Below are positions 25,181-34,180 of a stretch of 64,000 nucleotides of DNA, piece by piece (position 1 is the stretch's first letter; each line of letters starts with the position of its first letter). Position numbers and translations under genes: made by a program. Under the pieces are notes generated by a model. The model had not been told where the DNA came from. It ran no database searches and saw only the letters and a list, made by a program, of their open reading frames with translations. The stretch is taken from the NCBI GenBank assembly GCA_038206765.1, contig JBBRAM010000010.1, forward strand, positions 1-64,000. The letters are read 5' to 3'. This DNA is from UKL13-2 sp038206765. GTDB lineage: Bacteria > Pseudomonadota > Gammaproteobacteria > Burkholderiales > Usitatibacteraceae.

Positions 25181-25223
25181 ATAAATTCACAGATAAATTC
25201 AAAATAAATTCAAAATAAATTCA
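25181..25223 (+). repeat. Four phased ATAAATTCA direct repeats upstream of the acyl reductase
   Basis: ATAAATTCA occurs at 25181-25189, 25193-25201, 25204-25212 and 25215-25223, with spacings of 12, 11 and 11 bases, about one helical turn. The last copy ends three bases before the GGAGG Shine-Dalgarno (25226-25230) of the reductase gene. It may be a regulator-binding array or a curved, unstructured leader. Confidence 0.8.
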
Positions 25224-25239
25224 CTGGAGGAAACAGCAA

Positions 25240-27249
25240 ATGACTTATTTCGTCACCGGAGCAACGGGTTTTGTCGGCAAGTTTTTAGTGAAAAACCTGC
25301 TGAAGCGCGAAGGCACAATTTACGTGCTGGTGCGCAAGGAATCGATGAAAAAGCTCGAAGCTATTTATCCATGGTGGGGAATCGACGCAAAGGACGTAAA
25401 GTCGCAAAAGCGCATCGTCCCGATTGTCGGCGATCTGGCCAAACCATCGCTCGGCATTGCGACCGCCGACGTAACCAAGATGAAAGGTAAGATCAAGCAT
25501 TTGTTCCACCTCGCCGCCATCTACGATATGGCTGCCGATGCCGCCTCCCAAATGGTCGCCAATATTGACGGCACGCGCCACACTGTTGAGCTTGCCCACG
25601 CCGTAAAAGCGGGCATTTTCCATCACACCTCTTCGATTGCCGCGGCGGGCTTGTATGACGGCACGTTTCGGGAGGATATGTTCGAAGAAGCCGAGGAACT
25701 TGACCACCCCTACTTCCGCACCAAGCATGACTCCGAGGCGATTGTGCGCAACGAATGCACGATTCCGTGGCGCATCTACCGCCCGGGTATGGTTGTCGGC
25801 CATTCGCAAACGGGTGAGATAGATAAAATCGACGGGCCGTATTATTTTTTCAAGCTCATCCAAAAAATGCGCGACATGCTGCCGCAATGGATGCCGACGA
25901 TTGGTATTGAAGGCGGCAAAATTAACGTTGTGCCGGTCGACTATGTGGTGGATGCGATGGATCATATTGCCCACAAAAAAGGGCTCGATGGCGGCTGCTT
26001 TCATTTGACCGATCCCGAGCCGATGCGCATCGGCGAAATATTAAACCTCTTCGCCAAAGCTGCTCACGCGCCGCAAATGACGATGCGCGTCAACGCCAAG
26101 ATGTTCAGCTTCCTCCCGAGCTATGTTGTTCAGGGCATGATGGCTGTCGCCCCCGTGCGCAAGGCACGCAACCAGATTTTGCAAGATTTAGGCATCCCGA
26201 AGGATGTGTTTAATTTCATCAGCTACCCGACCAAATTTGACAATCGCGAAACCGTAAAAGCGCTCAAAGGGACCAGTATTACCGTGCCCAAGCTTGATAC
26301 CTACGCCTGGCGTTTGTGGGATTACTGGGAGCGTCATCTCGACCCAGATTTGTTTATTGATCGTACCTTGCGTGGCAAAGTGGAAGGCAAAGTGGTCGTC
26401 GTGACCGGCGGCACCTCGGGCATCGGTGAGGCGACCGCCATCAAAATGGCCGAAGCCGGTGCGAAGGTCGTGATCGTGGCGCGCGACCCTGAAAAAGCGA
26501 AAGAGACATTGGCGAAAATTAAAGCGCTAGGTGGCCACGCCAAATTTTATTCTTGCGATTTAGCCGAGCTCGATAGCTGTGATCGATTGGTCGCATCCGT
26601 CCTTAAAGATTACGGCACCTGCCATTATTTGGTAAACAACGCCGGCCGGTCAATCCGCCGCGGCATTGCCAACAGCTACGACCGTTTTCATGATTTCGAG
26701 CGCACCATGCAGCTCAATTACTTTGGCTCGCTACGTCTAATTATGGGCTTCTTGCCATCGATGACTAAACAACGCGCCGGACAGATCATCAATATTTCAT
26801 CCATTGGTGTGCTTACCCAAGCGCCAAGATTCTCGGCCTACGTTGCGTCTAAAGCGGCGCTGGATGCTTTCGCCGGTTGTGCTGCGTCCGAGTTCCATGA
26901 TGACAACATCAGCTTCACCACGATCAATATGCCGCTGGTGCGGACACCCATGATCGCACCGACAAAAATGTACAACAGCGTACCAACGCTATCGCCCGAA
27001 CAGGCAGCGGATTTGGTGGTCGAAGCGATTGTCTACAAGCCCGTCCGCATCGCCACGCGCCTCGGCATCGCCGGTGCAATCTTGCACGCGGTATCGCCGA
27101 AGCTGACGCAAATTATTTTGAATGCAGCCTTCAAAATGTTCCCCGATTCAACCGCTGCACAAGGCAAAAAAGGTGAGGCAGCAAAAGAAGTCGAGATGAC
27201 GCCGGAAGCGGTTGCGTTTGCACAAATTACGCAAGGCGTGCATTGGTAG
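25240..27249 (+). CDS. Two-domain fatty acyl-CoA/aldehyde reductase (FAR-like)
   Basis: 669 residues in two SDR domains. The N-terminal extended SDR has TGATGFVG (6-13), Ser131-Ser132 and Tyr158-x3-Lys162. The C-terminal classical SDR has TGGTSGIG (389-396), NNAG (466-469), Ser520/521 and Tyr534-x3-Lys538. Length, domain order and linking text (FREDMFEEAEELDHPYFRTKH, YEDFERTMQLNYFG-like, INMPLVRTPMIAPTK) match the Marinobacter fatty acyl-CoA reductase that makes fatty alcohols for wax esters. The N-domain reduces acyl-CoA to aldehyde; the C-domain may reduce it further. Strong GGAGG before the ATG. A wax-ester synthase is not in the window. Confidence 0.88.
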   Translation: MTYFVTGATGFVGKFLVKNLLKREGTIYVLVRKESMKKLEAIYPWWGIDAKDVKSQKRIVPIVGDLAKPSLGIATADVTKMKGKIKHLFHLAAIYDMAADAASQMVANIDGTRHTVELAHAVKAGIFHHTSSIAAAGLYDGTFREDMFEEAEELDHPYFRTKHDSEAIVRNECTIPWRIYRPGMVVGHSQTGEIDKIDGPYYFFKLIQKMRDMLPQWMPTIGIEGGKINVVPVDYVVDAMDHIAHKKGLDGGCFHLTDPEPMRIGEILNLFAKAAHAPQMTMRVNAKMFSFLPSYVVQGMMAVAPVRKARNQILQDLGIPKDVFNFISYPTKFDNRETVKALKGTSITVPKLDTYAWRLWDYWERHLDPDLFIDRTLRGKVEGKVVVVTGGTSGIGEATAIKMAEAGAKVVIVARDPEKAKETLAKIKALGGHAKFYSCDLAELDSCDRLVASVLKDYGTCHYLVNNAGRSIRRGIANSYDRFHDFERTMQLNYFGSLRLIMGFLPSMTKQRAGQIINISSIGVLTQAPRFSAYVASKAALDAFAGCAASEFHDDNISFTTINMPLVRTPMIAPTKMYNSVPTLSPEQAADLVVEAIVYKPVRIATRLGIAGAILHAVSPKLTQIILNAAFKMFPDSTAAQGKKGEAAKEVEMTPEAVAFAQITQGVHW

Positions 27250-27315
27250 CGTTGGCCGAAGCCAATCGTTTTGTTGCAAGTTTTGTTATGCGTTAAGTTG
27301 CAGAAAGACTGGAAT

Positions 27316-27342
27316 AAAAAGCCCCGTTCATCGGGGCTTTTT
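27316..27342. terminator. Bidirectional intrinsic terminator
   Basis: AAAAAGCCCCG and CGGGGCTTTTT form an 11-bp stem with a five-base loop between two convergent genes: the acyl reductase on the plus strand (ends 27249) and the peptide-binding protein on the minus strand (ends 27459). The A and T runs allow it to work in both directions. Confidence 0.9.
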
Positions 27343-27458
27343 ATTTATAAAATTGACGGGACGTATCCCAAACTCTAGGCTGGGCGCGGCGTTTGGAGGC
27401 GTTTGGAGGCATTTTAGCGGGCTGCTTAACGATTTTTTTGCCCACCGAAGCCATTAAA

Positions 27459-29081
27459 TCACTTCATTACAAAACGATAAGCATACGGCAAACTATTTGG
27501 CGCAAACGGCGCGTCGAGATTGCTCCGCATTGCCCATGCATGAACGGGTTGGATTAGCGGAATCACCGGAAGATCATCGCGCGCAATCATGAGCGCATCG
27601 CGGATGAGCGCGTCGCGCACTTTCATATCCGGCTCGCGCTTGATTTTATCGAGCAAGGCATCGAGCTGCGGGTTGGCGTACCGGCCAAAATTACCTGTCG
27701 TGGCACCGGTGCGCTTGTCATTCACCGATTGCAGCATCGCTTGCATTGGATTGAAGGCGTCCATGGTCTGCGCGCCGTAGCCCATGATGTAGAAGCTGGT
27801 GTCGAACTTTTCCAGCTTCGGAATAATATTTGTGAAGGAAACAAGATTTGGCTGGGCACGAATATTGATTTGCGCCAGCATCGGCAGGATGCCTTGGCAA
27901 AATTCACCAAAAGGCACTTGGTTCAGACAATCGAATCCGACCTCAAACCCGTTCGCGTAGCCCGCCTCCACCATCAGGCTTTTGGCGCGCGCCAAATCAA
28001 CGGGTGTGCGGCGATCCAAGTCTGGCGGATAGCCCTGCACTTCTTTACCGACAACCAACGCGGTCGAACGCCCGTAGCCACGATTGACTTTTTTTAACAG
28101 CAAATCAACATCAATCGCCAGCGCCATGGCGCGACGTACGCGGATATCCTTAAACGGATTTTTTCCTTTCGCAATGCTATAGAGCAGTTCGTCGCGCTGC
28201 AAATCCATCCCCAAAAAATACACCCGAGGCTCGCTACCCAACTGCAGCTTGAAGCCAGCGGTGTTCTTCATCCGCTCACGATCCTGAACCGCTGTGTCCA
28301 GTACAAGGTCGACGCTGCCAGAAAGCAGAGCGGCCATTCTGGTTGCTGTCGACTTGATCGGCGTCCACTCGACCTGCGCTAAATTACCGCGATCACTCGC
28401 CGCCCGGTTCCACCAATCTTTGTTCTCGACCAGCACGGTTTTGACATCTGGCTGCCGAGACACCAGCTTGAATGGCCCTGTTCCGTTCGTGTTGCGCGAG
28501 GCAAACGTCTCATCCTTATCTTTGTAATTCTGCGGCGTCGTGCTCGCGTTCTTGGCGCTCCACAACTTCGACATAATCCGGAAATTGGCCAAATGAAGAA
28601 GAAGCACCGGGTTAGGCTCGGCCATCATCAGATCGACCGTCAAATCATCAACGCGCCGAGCCGCTGCCACTCCTTGCACCGTGCTGCGCACGGCAGACAA
28701 CGGATGCAGCACCCGGGCCAATGAGAACACCACATCATCGGCTGTGAATGCCGAGCCATCGTGAAACTTTACATTCGGACGCAGCTTGAAACGCCAGGTT
28801 TTGGCATCGGGCTGGCTCCAAGAAACCGCCAACGCTGGCGCGATCTTGAAGTCTTTGTCGCGCATCACCAGTCCTTCGTAAATATTGTTTAGCAGCCGGT
28901 TGTTGACAATCAAATCGGCCACATGCGGATCCTGGGTGGTTGCATCATCAGAGAGCGACATTCGCAGTGTTTTGGTATTGATATCCGCAGCGCTCGACGT
29001 CGGCCCTGACGCAATCGCCAATATTGAGAACTGCAGACAGGCGGCGCGCCGTAAAATTTGCGATAGGGATTTTGGATGCAT
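27459..29081 (-). CDS. Peptide/nickel-type ABC transporter substrate-binding protein
   Basis: 540-residue periplasmic binding protein of SBP family 5 (DppA/OppA-like). A signal peptide (about 1-31) is followed by TLRMSLSDDATTQDPHVADLIVNN, NIYEGLVMRDKDFKIAPALAVSW, the family signature region WRFKLRPNVKFHDGSAFTADDVVFSL, and a late FNPMQAMLQS segment. It captures peptides or similar ligands for an ABC importer. No permease or ATPase genes are adjacent, so it is an orphan component. The ligand is not predictable. Confidence 0.9.
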   Translation of the reverse strand: MHPKSLSQILRRAACLQFSILAIASGPTSSAADINTKTLRMSLSDDATTQDPHVADLIVNNRLLNNIYEGLVMRDKDFKIAPALAVSWSQPDAKTWRFKLRPNVKFHDGSAFTADDVVFSLARVLHPLSAVRSTVQGVAAARRVDDLTVDLMMAEPNPVLLLHLANFRIMSKLWSAKNASTTPQNYKDKDETFASRNTNGTGPFKLVSRQPDVKTVLVENKDWWNRAASDRGNLAQVEWTPIKSTATRMAALLSGSVDLVLDTAVQDRERMKNTAGFKLQLGSEPRVYFLGMDLQRDELLYSIAKGKNPFKDIRVRRAMALAIDVDLLLKKVNRGYGRSTALVVGKEVQGYPPDLDRRTPVDLARAKSLMVEAGYANGFEVGFDCLNQVPFGEFCQGILPMLAQINIRAQPNLVSFTNIIPKLEKFDTSFYIMGYGAQTMDAFNPMQAMLQSVNDKRTGATTGNFGRYANPQLDALLDKIKREPDMKVRDALIRDALMIARDDLPVIPLIQPVHAWAMRSNLDAPFAPNSLPYAYRFVMK

Positions 29082-29166
29082 TTCGTTCTCAGTCTTGAGA
29101 GTTTGTGGCTAAGCTAACAGCCGATACGATCAAGTGTTTCAACAACGAAAATAGCATCACTTCACA

Positions 29167-30006
29167 TTACTTGCCATTTATTGCCCGACTCACCGTCGTG
29201 TAATGCACGCCAAACGCATCTGCAATCGCCAGTAATGTGTAATCGCCGGTAGCGTACGCGGCCGCCATGCCCTGTTTGGCATCATCAAACTCGTCACGAT
29301 AATACGTGAGCGACTTGGCCAATGCACGGCGCTGCATCCTGGGGATCTCTTTCTGGGTCAGGTTCGCACTGTCGGCAAGCCGATTCTGCATCGCCAGCAC
29401 GAATTCATCACTGCCCAAAAAGACTTGCCCGCGCAAGTTTTGCCAAACATCCACACCACGCAAGCCCTGCTGAACGAATTCAATATATCGTTCAATTTGG
29501 CGCGTCTTCACGGCTCCGAATTGGCCCAGGAGCCAATCAACATGTAGCCATGCGGGACGCAGCTCTTTATCGATCATCGCGTGATAAGAGCTCCACTTCC
29601 ACTGGCGGGCATGTTTAACCATCGCCGCTCGCACGGGATTGAGCACCACATAGCGTGATAGCTCCAACAGATAACTATCGCGATCCACAAGAATTGCTCT
29701 ATATCGCCCCTGAAACACATGCCCCACGCGTTTATGGCGACGGTTCACCAATTGGGTATAGACGCCGTTCAGTTGGCGCATACCCGCGGATAAGTTGCCT
29801 TCGGGCGTTTCGATGATGAGATGGTAATGATTCGACATCTGGCACCAGGCATGGATCGCCCAGTTAAACCGCTCGCAACATTGCGCAAGTGTGGTCAGCC
29901 AGAGCTCACGGTCGGCATCGTCAAGGAAGATATCCTCCCGACGATCACCGCGAGAAGTGACGTGGTAAAGACCACCAGCAATTTCTAATCGTAGAGGACG
30001 TGCCAT
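29167..30006 (-). CDS. REP-associated tyrosine transposase (Y1/HUH, RAYT-like)
   Basis: 279-residue single-strand transposase of the IS200-like Y1 superfamily. It has the HUH motif as His60-Tyr61-His62 (SNHYHLIIE), the likely catalytic Tyr83 in LNGVYTQLVNRRHKRVGHVFQGRY, and the family start MARPLRLEIAGGLYHVTSRG. After residue 160 comes an accessory region ending in a helix-turn-helix (LLAIADAFGVHYTTVSRAI). RAYTs mobilise or maintain short palindromic REP sequences rather than moving a classical element. A 34-bp repeat begins 28 bases before its start codon and recurs inverted at 30936. Confidence 0.9.
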   Translation of the reverse strand: MARPLRLEIAGGLYHVTSRGDRREDIFLDDADRELWLTTLAQCCERFNWAIHAWCQMSNHYHLIIETPEGNLSAGMRQLNGVYTQLVNRRHKRVGHVFQGRYRAILVDRDSYLLELSRYVVLNPVRAAMVKHARQWKWSSYHAMIDKELRPAWLHVDWLLGQFGAVKTRQIERYIEFVQQGLRGVDVWQNLRGQVFLGSDEFVLAMQNRLADSANLTQKEIPRMQRRALAKSLTYYRDEFDDAKQGMAAAYATGDYTLLAIADAFGVHYTTVSRAINGK

Positions 30007-30033
30007 TCAGGTAGATTACGCTGGTTTTGGGGG

Positions 30034-30067
30034 GAATGCTATATTGAAAGACCTGACCCCTTTTTGC
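30034..30067 (-). repeat. RAYT-associated inverted repeat, copy 1
   Basis: Contains GAAAGACCTGACCCC. Its reverse complement matches 30936-30969 at about 30 of 34 positions, including a 20-base identical core. GGGGTCAGGTCTTTC-type sequences are known to recur next to RAYT genes in many genomes (recalled, not searched). It sits immediately upstream of the transposase gene. Confidence 0.8.
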
Positions 30068-30098
30068 TCTTTATTTTGCACGTGCAAATAAATAATAA

Positions 30099-30716
30099 CT
30101 ATCTATGTTCGATTTTTTTCGAATAAAAAAATGACCGGCTTTTTGATTCAATTCGCTGGTGATAAAGAATGGAACCATCTACTGTCATTTTTATTTTTAA
30201 TTGCACAATCGTATCTGACCCTACGCCATCGCTATAACCGTTCATTTGGTCAGCCCGCACAGTCAAGACGCCTGTATTACAAGTGTAGTCACCCAAAGTT
30301 GTGTCAAAAATACGCGCTTGTATTAAAGTTCCAGCCTTGCTCAAGGTGCGCACTTCAAATTGACTCTGAGATGTCTGCACTATTGCGAATTGTTCTTTTT
30401 GCAAATTCGGCTGTATATCAAGTGCTAGCGTACGTTCGACTGACTCATCATCTTTTCCGTTCCAGCGCGGATGCCATCGCGGAATCCATGTAGCAATAGT
30501 ATTTTTGCGCCGGTCATTTCGATTGTCATTAGATAACTGTACCAAATAATTATCCGCCAACGCATTATATATGCCTGCTAACTTTGGGCATTCATCATCT
30601 CGGAATTGATCAGACGAAGGTTGCGGCCAGTCCGCAGGCGGAGCCGCACAGCAATTTTCAGCTGCCAACAACACGCAAGTTAACATGAAGCAGAATCTGT
30701 GAGCATAAGAAATCAT
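30099..30716 (-). CDS. Orphan exported hypothetical protein between inverted repeats
   Basis: 205 residues. A signal peptide (hydrophobic 5-20, ending near ENCCAAPP; the Cys pair could allow lipidation, but no clean lipobox) is followed by a domain with PPADWPQPSSDQF, CPKLAGIYN and a single later Cys in DYTCNTG. I do not recognise the family; the opening WPQPSSDQFRDDECPKLAGIYNALAD looks like small lipoproteins of unknown role. The ATG at 30716 is preceded by AAGGAAG at good spacing, better than the in-frame start at 30743. The gene is more AT-rich than its neighbours and is enclosed by the two RAYT repeats, so it may be acquired. Confidence 0.65.
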   Translation of the reverse strand: MISYAHRFCFMLTCVLLAAENCCAAPPADWPQPSSDQFRDDECPKLAGIYNALADNYLVQLSNDNRNDRRKNTIATWIPRWHPRWNGKDDESVERTLALDIQPNLQKEQFAIVQTSQSQFEVRTLSKAGTLIQARIFDTTLGDYTCNTGVLTVRADQMNGYSDGVGSDTIVQLKIKMTVDGSILYHQRIESKSRSFFYSKKIEHR

Positions 30717-30743
30717 TTTGACTTCCTTGTAGTAAGTATCCAA

Positions 30744-31219
30744 CGCATTTCATCAGGCACCACAGATGCAGCGACAACTGGAGACGCAAGCAGCACGTTA
30801 ACTGCATTTATTGTCTCGCCCTGTAGTAGCCAGCCTTACCAAGGGTTGGAAGAAAGTTATGTGAAGTGCCATTTGCATTGTAGAACCATCCATGATTTAG
30901 AAAGTCGTGAAAGCCAGAAAAAGATTCAACAACTTCAAAAAAGGGGTCAGGTCTTTCTTTATAGCATCCCCTCGCTCAAACATAAAATTGTCTAGTCCCC
31001 ATCATTTGAATAAGAGTTTAAAGCATTCAAGCCCACAAACCATTAGCATTTTTCTGGTCCATTAAAGGAGGCGCAACTCGCCAGACTGCGCGATCAATCG
31101 GCCGCATCACCAAGTCGAATCCAATTACCAGATCAAATGAATATCTCCCCACACTCGCCACCCGCCCACAGATGCACTAAAATCGAACATCTAACTAAAG
31201 CTGTCTCGAAAGGCATCCA
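30744..31219 (+). other. Intergenic region with a possible gene remnant
   Basis: 476 bases without a clear gene. On the plus strand about 30800-30935 can be read as a hydrophilic, cysteine-containing segment (CSSQPYQGLEESYVKCHLHC, then a Lys/Gln-rich helix) that runs straight into the inverted repeat at 30936, as if a reading frame had been cut by it. The right half, up to corA, shows nothing recognisable apart from AAAGG before the corA start. Confidence 0.35.
30936..30969 (+). repeat. RAYT-associated inverted repeat, copy 2
   Basis: Contains AAAAAGGGGTCAGGTCTTTC followed by TATAGCAT, the inverted partner of 30034-30067. The pair delimits about 0.94 kb holding one orphan gene. Confidence 0.8.
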
Positions 31220-32185
31220 GTGCTAAATGTATTTGTTCTAAACAATCGCCGGCTAAATCAGCTGCAAGTTGATTCGTTAGACGACCTTAAAAATTCTGAT
31301 CCTATTTGGATCGACTTGGTTTCGCCGACGGAAACGGAAACGGCGTGGATCAAAACGCTCTATGACTTTGCTCTGCCTTCGGTTGAGGATATGCAGGATT
31401 TGGAGGCGAGCGCACGGTTTTTTGAGGGAGAAAATGGCGAGCTACATTTGCATTCTGATTTTTTGTTGGAAGTCGATGAAGAATCACGCAACGTGCCGGT
31501 GGCGTTTATTCTGAAAAACAACACCCTGCTGAGCCTGCATCTGGAAGATTTGCCGGTCTTCAGGCTGGTACGGATGCGTGCCCGCACGCGACCCGGCTAC
31601 ATTGAGGATGCGAAGGAAGTGCTGCTCGATCTTTACGCGACGGATGCCGAATATTCTGCTGATGCGCTCGAAGGGGTTTATGCCGAGCTGGAAAAGATTA
31701 GCCAGAGCGTGCTGACGACAAAAATCACCGATCAGGAAGCCGCCAGCGTTCTGGCGCGCGTTGCGCATGAGGAAGATTTGAACGGTCGCATTCGCCGCAA
31801 TGTGATGGACACGCGCCGTGCGGTGTCGTTTTTGATGCGAAAAAAACTATTGCAGGGCGACCAAGCCGAAGAGGCGCGCCAAATCTTGCGCGACATTGAT
31901 TCCCTGGATAGCCACACCGCGTTTTTGTTCGATAAAATTAACTTTTTGATGGATGCAACGGTTGGCTTTATCAACATCAACCAAAATAAAATCATCAAGA
32001 TTTTCTCGGTGGCCTCGGTCGCCCTGCTCCCGCCCACACTCATTGCCAGCATCTATGGCATGAATTTCAAAGGGTGGTTTCCGGAGCTGGAGTGGGCGTA
32101 CGGCTACCCCTATGCACTCGGGTTGATGCTGGTCTCGGTGCTCGTGCCGTTTGGGTACTTTAAATATAAGGGCTGGTTGGATTAG
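31220..32185 (+). CDS. corA: CorA-family magnesium/cobalt transporter
   Basis: 321-residue inner-membrane divalent cation channel. A long N-terminal cytoplasmic funnel domain is followed by two membrane helices at the C-terminus, with the pore signature GMN directly after the first (SIYGMNFKGWFPELEW, about 279-294). The protein ends with the basic KYKGWLD. Start GTG at 31220 with AAAGG seven bases upstream. It stands alone between intergenic regions; no Mg-sensing leader was recognised. Confidence 0.95.
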   Translation: MLNVFVLNNRRLNQLQVDSLDDLKNSDPIWIDLVSPTETETAWIKTLYDFALPSVEDMQDLEASARFFEGENGELHLHSDFLLEVDEESRNVPVAFILKNNTLLSLHLEDLPVFRLVRMRARTRPGYIEDAKEVLLDLYATDAEYSADALEGVYAELEKISQSVLTTKITDQEAASVLARVAHEEDLNGRIRRNVMDTRRAVSFLMRKKLLQGDQAEEARQILRDIDSLDSHTAFLFDKINFLMDATVGFININQNKIIKIFSVASVALLPPTLIASIYGMNFKGWFPELEWAYGYPYALGLMLVSVLVPFGYFKYKGWLD

Positions 32186-32373
32186 CTAAATTCGGCCGGT
32201 TCAATAGTTGAACGCGCTTTTATTATCTAGTTGACGTCAATTTGCGACTGCTGTGCGACCGGTCGGCCTAACGGTCAACTTATGCGGCAAACGCATCGCT
32301 TTTTTCAAATCGTTCACTTTTCCATGACCAAACAGCATTGGGCAGATTGCCCAGCTAGGACTAAAGTGGGCGC

Positions 32374-33243
32374 ATGAACCCGACCACGCCATATTCCGCG
32401 CTGACTGCGCAAGGCACTACTCAGTCGCTAAGCACCGCACCCATAGCCCGCTTTCGCATGGTCGGCATTCTGGGCGGTATGGGGCCCGCCGCTACCGTCG
32501 ATTTGATGCAAAAAATCATTGCGGCCACACCAGCCTCATGTGATCAGGAACATGTGCCCATGATTGTCTGGAATGTGCCGCAAATTCCGGATCGAAATTT
32601 GTTCCTTGACGGACGCGGCCCCTCACCCGCCGGGGCAATGTGCAACGCCGCATGCTCACTCGCGCGGGCCGGCGCTGAGGCTATCGCGATTGCTTGCAAC
32701 ACCGCGCACTTTTGGGCAGACGAGATTGCTCAAGCCGCGAATTTGCCGGTCATTCATATCGTGGATGCCGCGTTGGCGGAAGTGTTTCTTGAGCGGCAAT
32801 ATGCACAGCAAACAGCGCAACCATCCCCCCGCAACATCATGCTGCTCAGCACCGATGCAACGCAATCGCTTGGCGTATATGCAAAGCGCGCCGCGCAGCA
32901 AAACATCACCCTGCTTTCGCCCAGCATGGCGGATCAAAGGGTTATCACCGATGTGATTTCATTGGTGAAGGCCGGCCAGACTGAAAAAGGGCGTGCGTTG
33001 CTCCTGCCGATGCTGACAACCCAATTACAGCAAGGCGTTGATCGGTTCCTGCTCGGCTGCACAGAAATGCCATTGGTGGTTGGAGGTACTGAATTTGAGG
33101 CAAAATCAATAGACGCAACGCTGGCCTTGGCAAAGGCCATTGTGCGGTTTTCGGCTGGCACGCCGGCTGAAATGCCATACCCTCGGATAAATTCATTCAA
33201 CAACAACGAACGGAATAACGCATTTGGAGATCAAGTGGCTTGA
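32374..33243 (+). CDS. Aspartate/glutamate racemase family protein
   Basis: 289-residue cofactor-independent racemase. Key segments are GILGGMGPAATVDLMQKI, the first catalytic cysteine in AIACNTAHFW and the second in LLGCTEMPLVV. Such enzymes interconvert L- and D-aspartate or glutamate, or related acids. An N-terminal extension of about 28 residues precedes the core. The end overlaps the LysR regulator gene by 20 bases, and the glutamate/aspartate transporter follows, so the three may be functionally linked (inference from order). Confidence 0.9.
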   Translation: MNPTTPYSALTAQGTTQSLSTAPIARFRMVGILGGMGPAATVDLMQKIIAATPASCDQEHVPMIVWNVPQIPDRNLFLDGRGPSPAGAMCNAACSLARAGAEAIAIACNTAHFWADEIAQAANLPVIHIVDAALAEVFLERQYAQQTAQPSPRNIMLLSTDATQSLGVYAKRAAQQNITLLSPSMADQRVITDVISLVKAGQTEKGRALLLPMLTTQLQQGVDRFLLGCTEMPLVVGGTEFEAKSIDATLALAKAIVRFSAGTPAEMPYPRINSFNNNERNNAFGDQVA

Positions 33244-34180
33244 GGATTTTTTAAGTCTTGCCGAGACAGGATCATTCTCGCGCTCGGCTGAACTACGCCA
33301 TGTGACACAGCCCGCCTTTAGCCGCCGCATCCGAGCGCTCGAAAATTGGATTGGTGCCGAGCTGATTGATCGTTCTGCCTACCCAACCAAGCTCACCTTG
33401 GCTGGGGAAAACCTGCGTGAACGCGCCGCGACAATTGTGCAGGATGTTTTTGATGCCCGCTCAACTTTGCGCGGGCAGCGCCCAATTCCGGTTGATACCT
33501 TGTCGTTTGCGGTCCCACATTCGCTGTCGTTGAATTTTTATCCAAAGTGGCTAACCAAATTGGAGCGTACTTATTTCGATAGCGCACCGATTTCGACCAA
33601 ACTGGTTGCACTAAATGTTCATGATGCGGTGATGGCGCTGGTGGAAGGAAACTGCGATTTATTGATGTGTTATCACCATCCCGAGCAGCCGATTCAGCTT
33701 GATCCCAAGCGCTACGCCATGCTGCGGCTGGGCTCCGAGCATGTGCGGCCCTACTCAAAAGCCCAACGCGACGGCTCGCCCATATTCGCGTTGCCAGGCA
33801 AAGTGGCTAAACCGGTGCCACATTTGTCGTATTCGCCGAATGCGTTTTTGGGCCGTATGGTGGAGATTATTTTGGAATCAACGCGACGCTCCCATTTTTT
33901 GCATCGCATCTATGAAACCGATATGGCCGAGGCCCTAAAAGTGATGGCGGTTGAGGGGCATGGCGTGGCATGGTTGCCTGAAAGCGCCGTGCAACGCGAA
34001 CTAAAAAGCCGTCAGCTTACGCTGGCAGGCGGCGAACTGTGGGCAGGCGAAATGGAAATCAGGCTCTATCGGGAGCGCCAGGCCACCAAGCCCTTGCTGG
34101 ATCAGGTGTGGCGATTTTTAGAAGCCAGTTTGGGAGAATCTGGCGGCCGCAAACCGCGCGGCAAGCCGGCAACCCGTTGA
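33224..34180 (+). CDS. LysR-type transcriptional regulator
   Basis: 318 residues. The N-terminal winged helix is clear (MEIKWLEDFLSLAETGSFSRSAELRHVTQPAFSRRIRALE), followed by the effector-binding domain. The start codon is TTG at 33224, inside the racemase gene (20-base overlap), with GGA ten bases upstream; the translation begins exactly at the conserved LysR N-terminus. It reads in the same direction as gltIJKL, about 290 bases upstream of gltI, and could control the racemase, the transporter or both. Confidence 0.92.
   Translation: MEIKWLEDFLSLAETGSFSRSAELRHVTQPAFSRRIRALENWIGAELIDRSAYPTKLTLAGENLRERAATIVQDVFDARSTLRGQRPIPVDTLSFAVPHSLSLNFYPKWLTKLERTYFDSAPISTKLVALNVHDAVMALVEGNCDLLMCYHHPEQPIQLDPKRYAMLRLGSEHVRPYSKAQRDGSPIFALPGKVAKPVPHLSYSPNAFLGRMVEIILESTRRSHFLHRIYETDMAEALKVMAVEGHGVAWLPESAVQRELKSRQLTLAGGELWAGEMEIRLYRERQATKPLLDQVWRFLEASLGESGGRKPRGKPATR

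Noticed and set aside
25285..26004. 239-codon open frame antisense to the acyl reductase
   Set aside because: It lies wholly inside a well-supported gene, has His/Arg-rich shadow composition and no family text; a mirror of the coding strand's codon bias.
29322..29618. 98-codon open frame opposite the RAYT gene
   Set aside because: Shadow of the transposase coding sequence with no independent support.
30034..30969. A classical DDE insertion sequence bounded by terminal inverted repeats
   Set aside because: The enclosed gene is not a transposase, and the neighbouring transposase is an HUH/Y1 enzyme outside the repeats, which does not use such ends.
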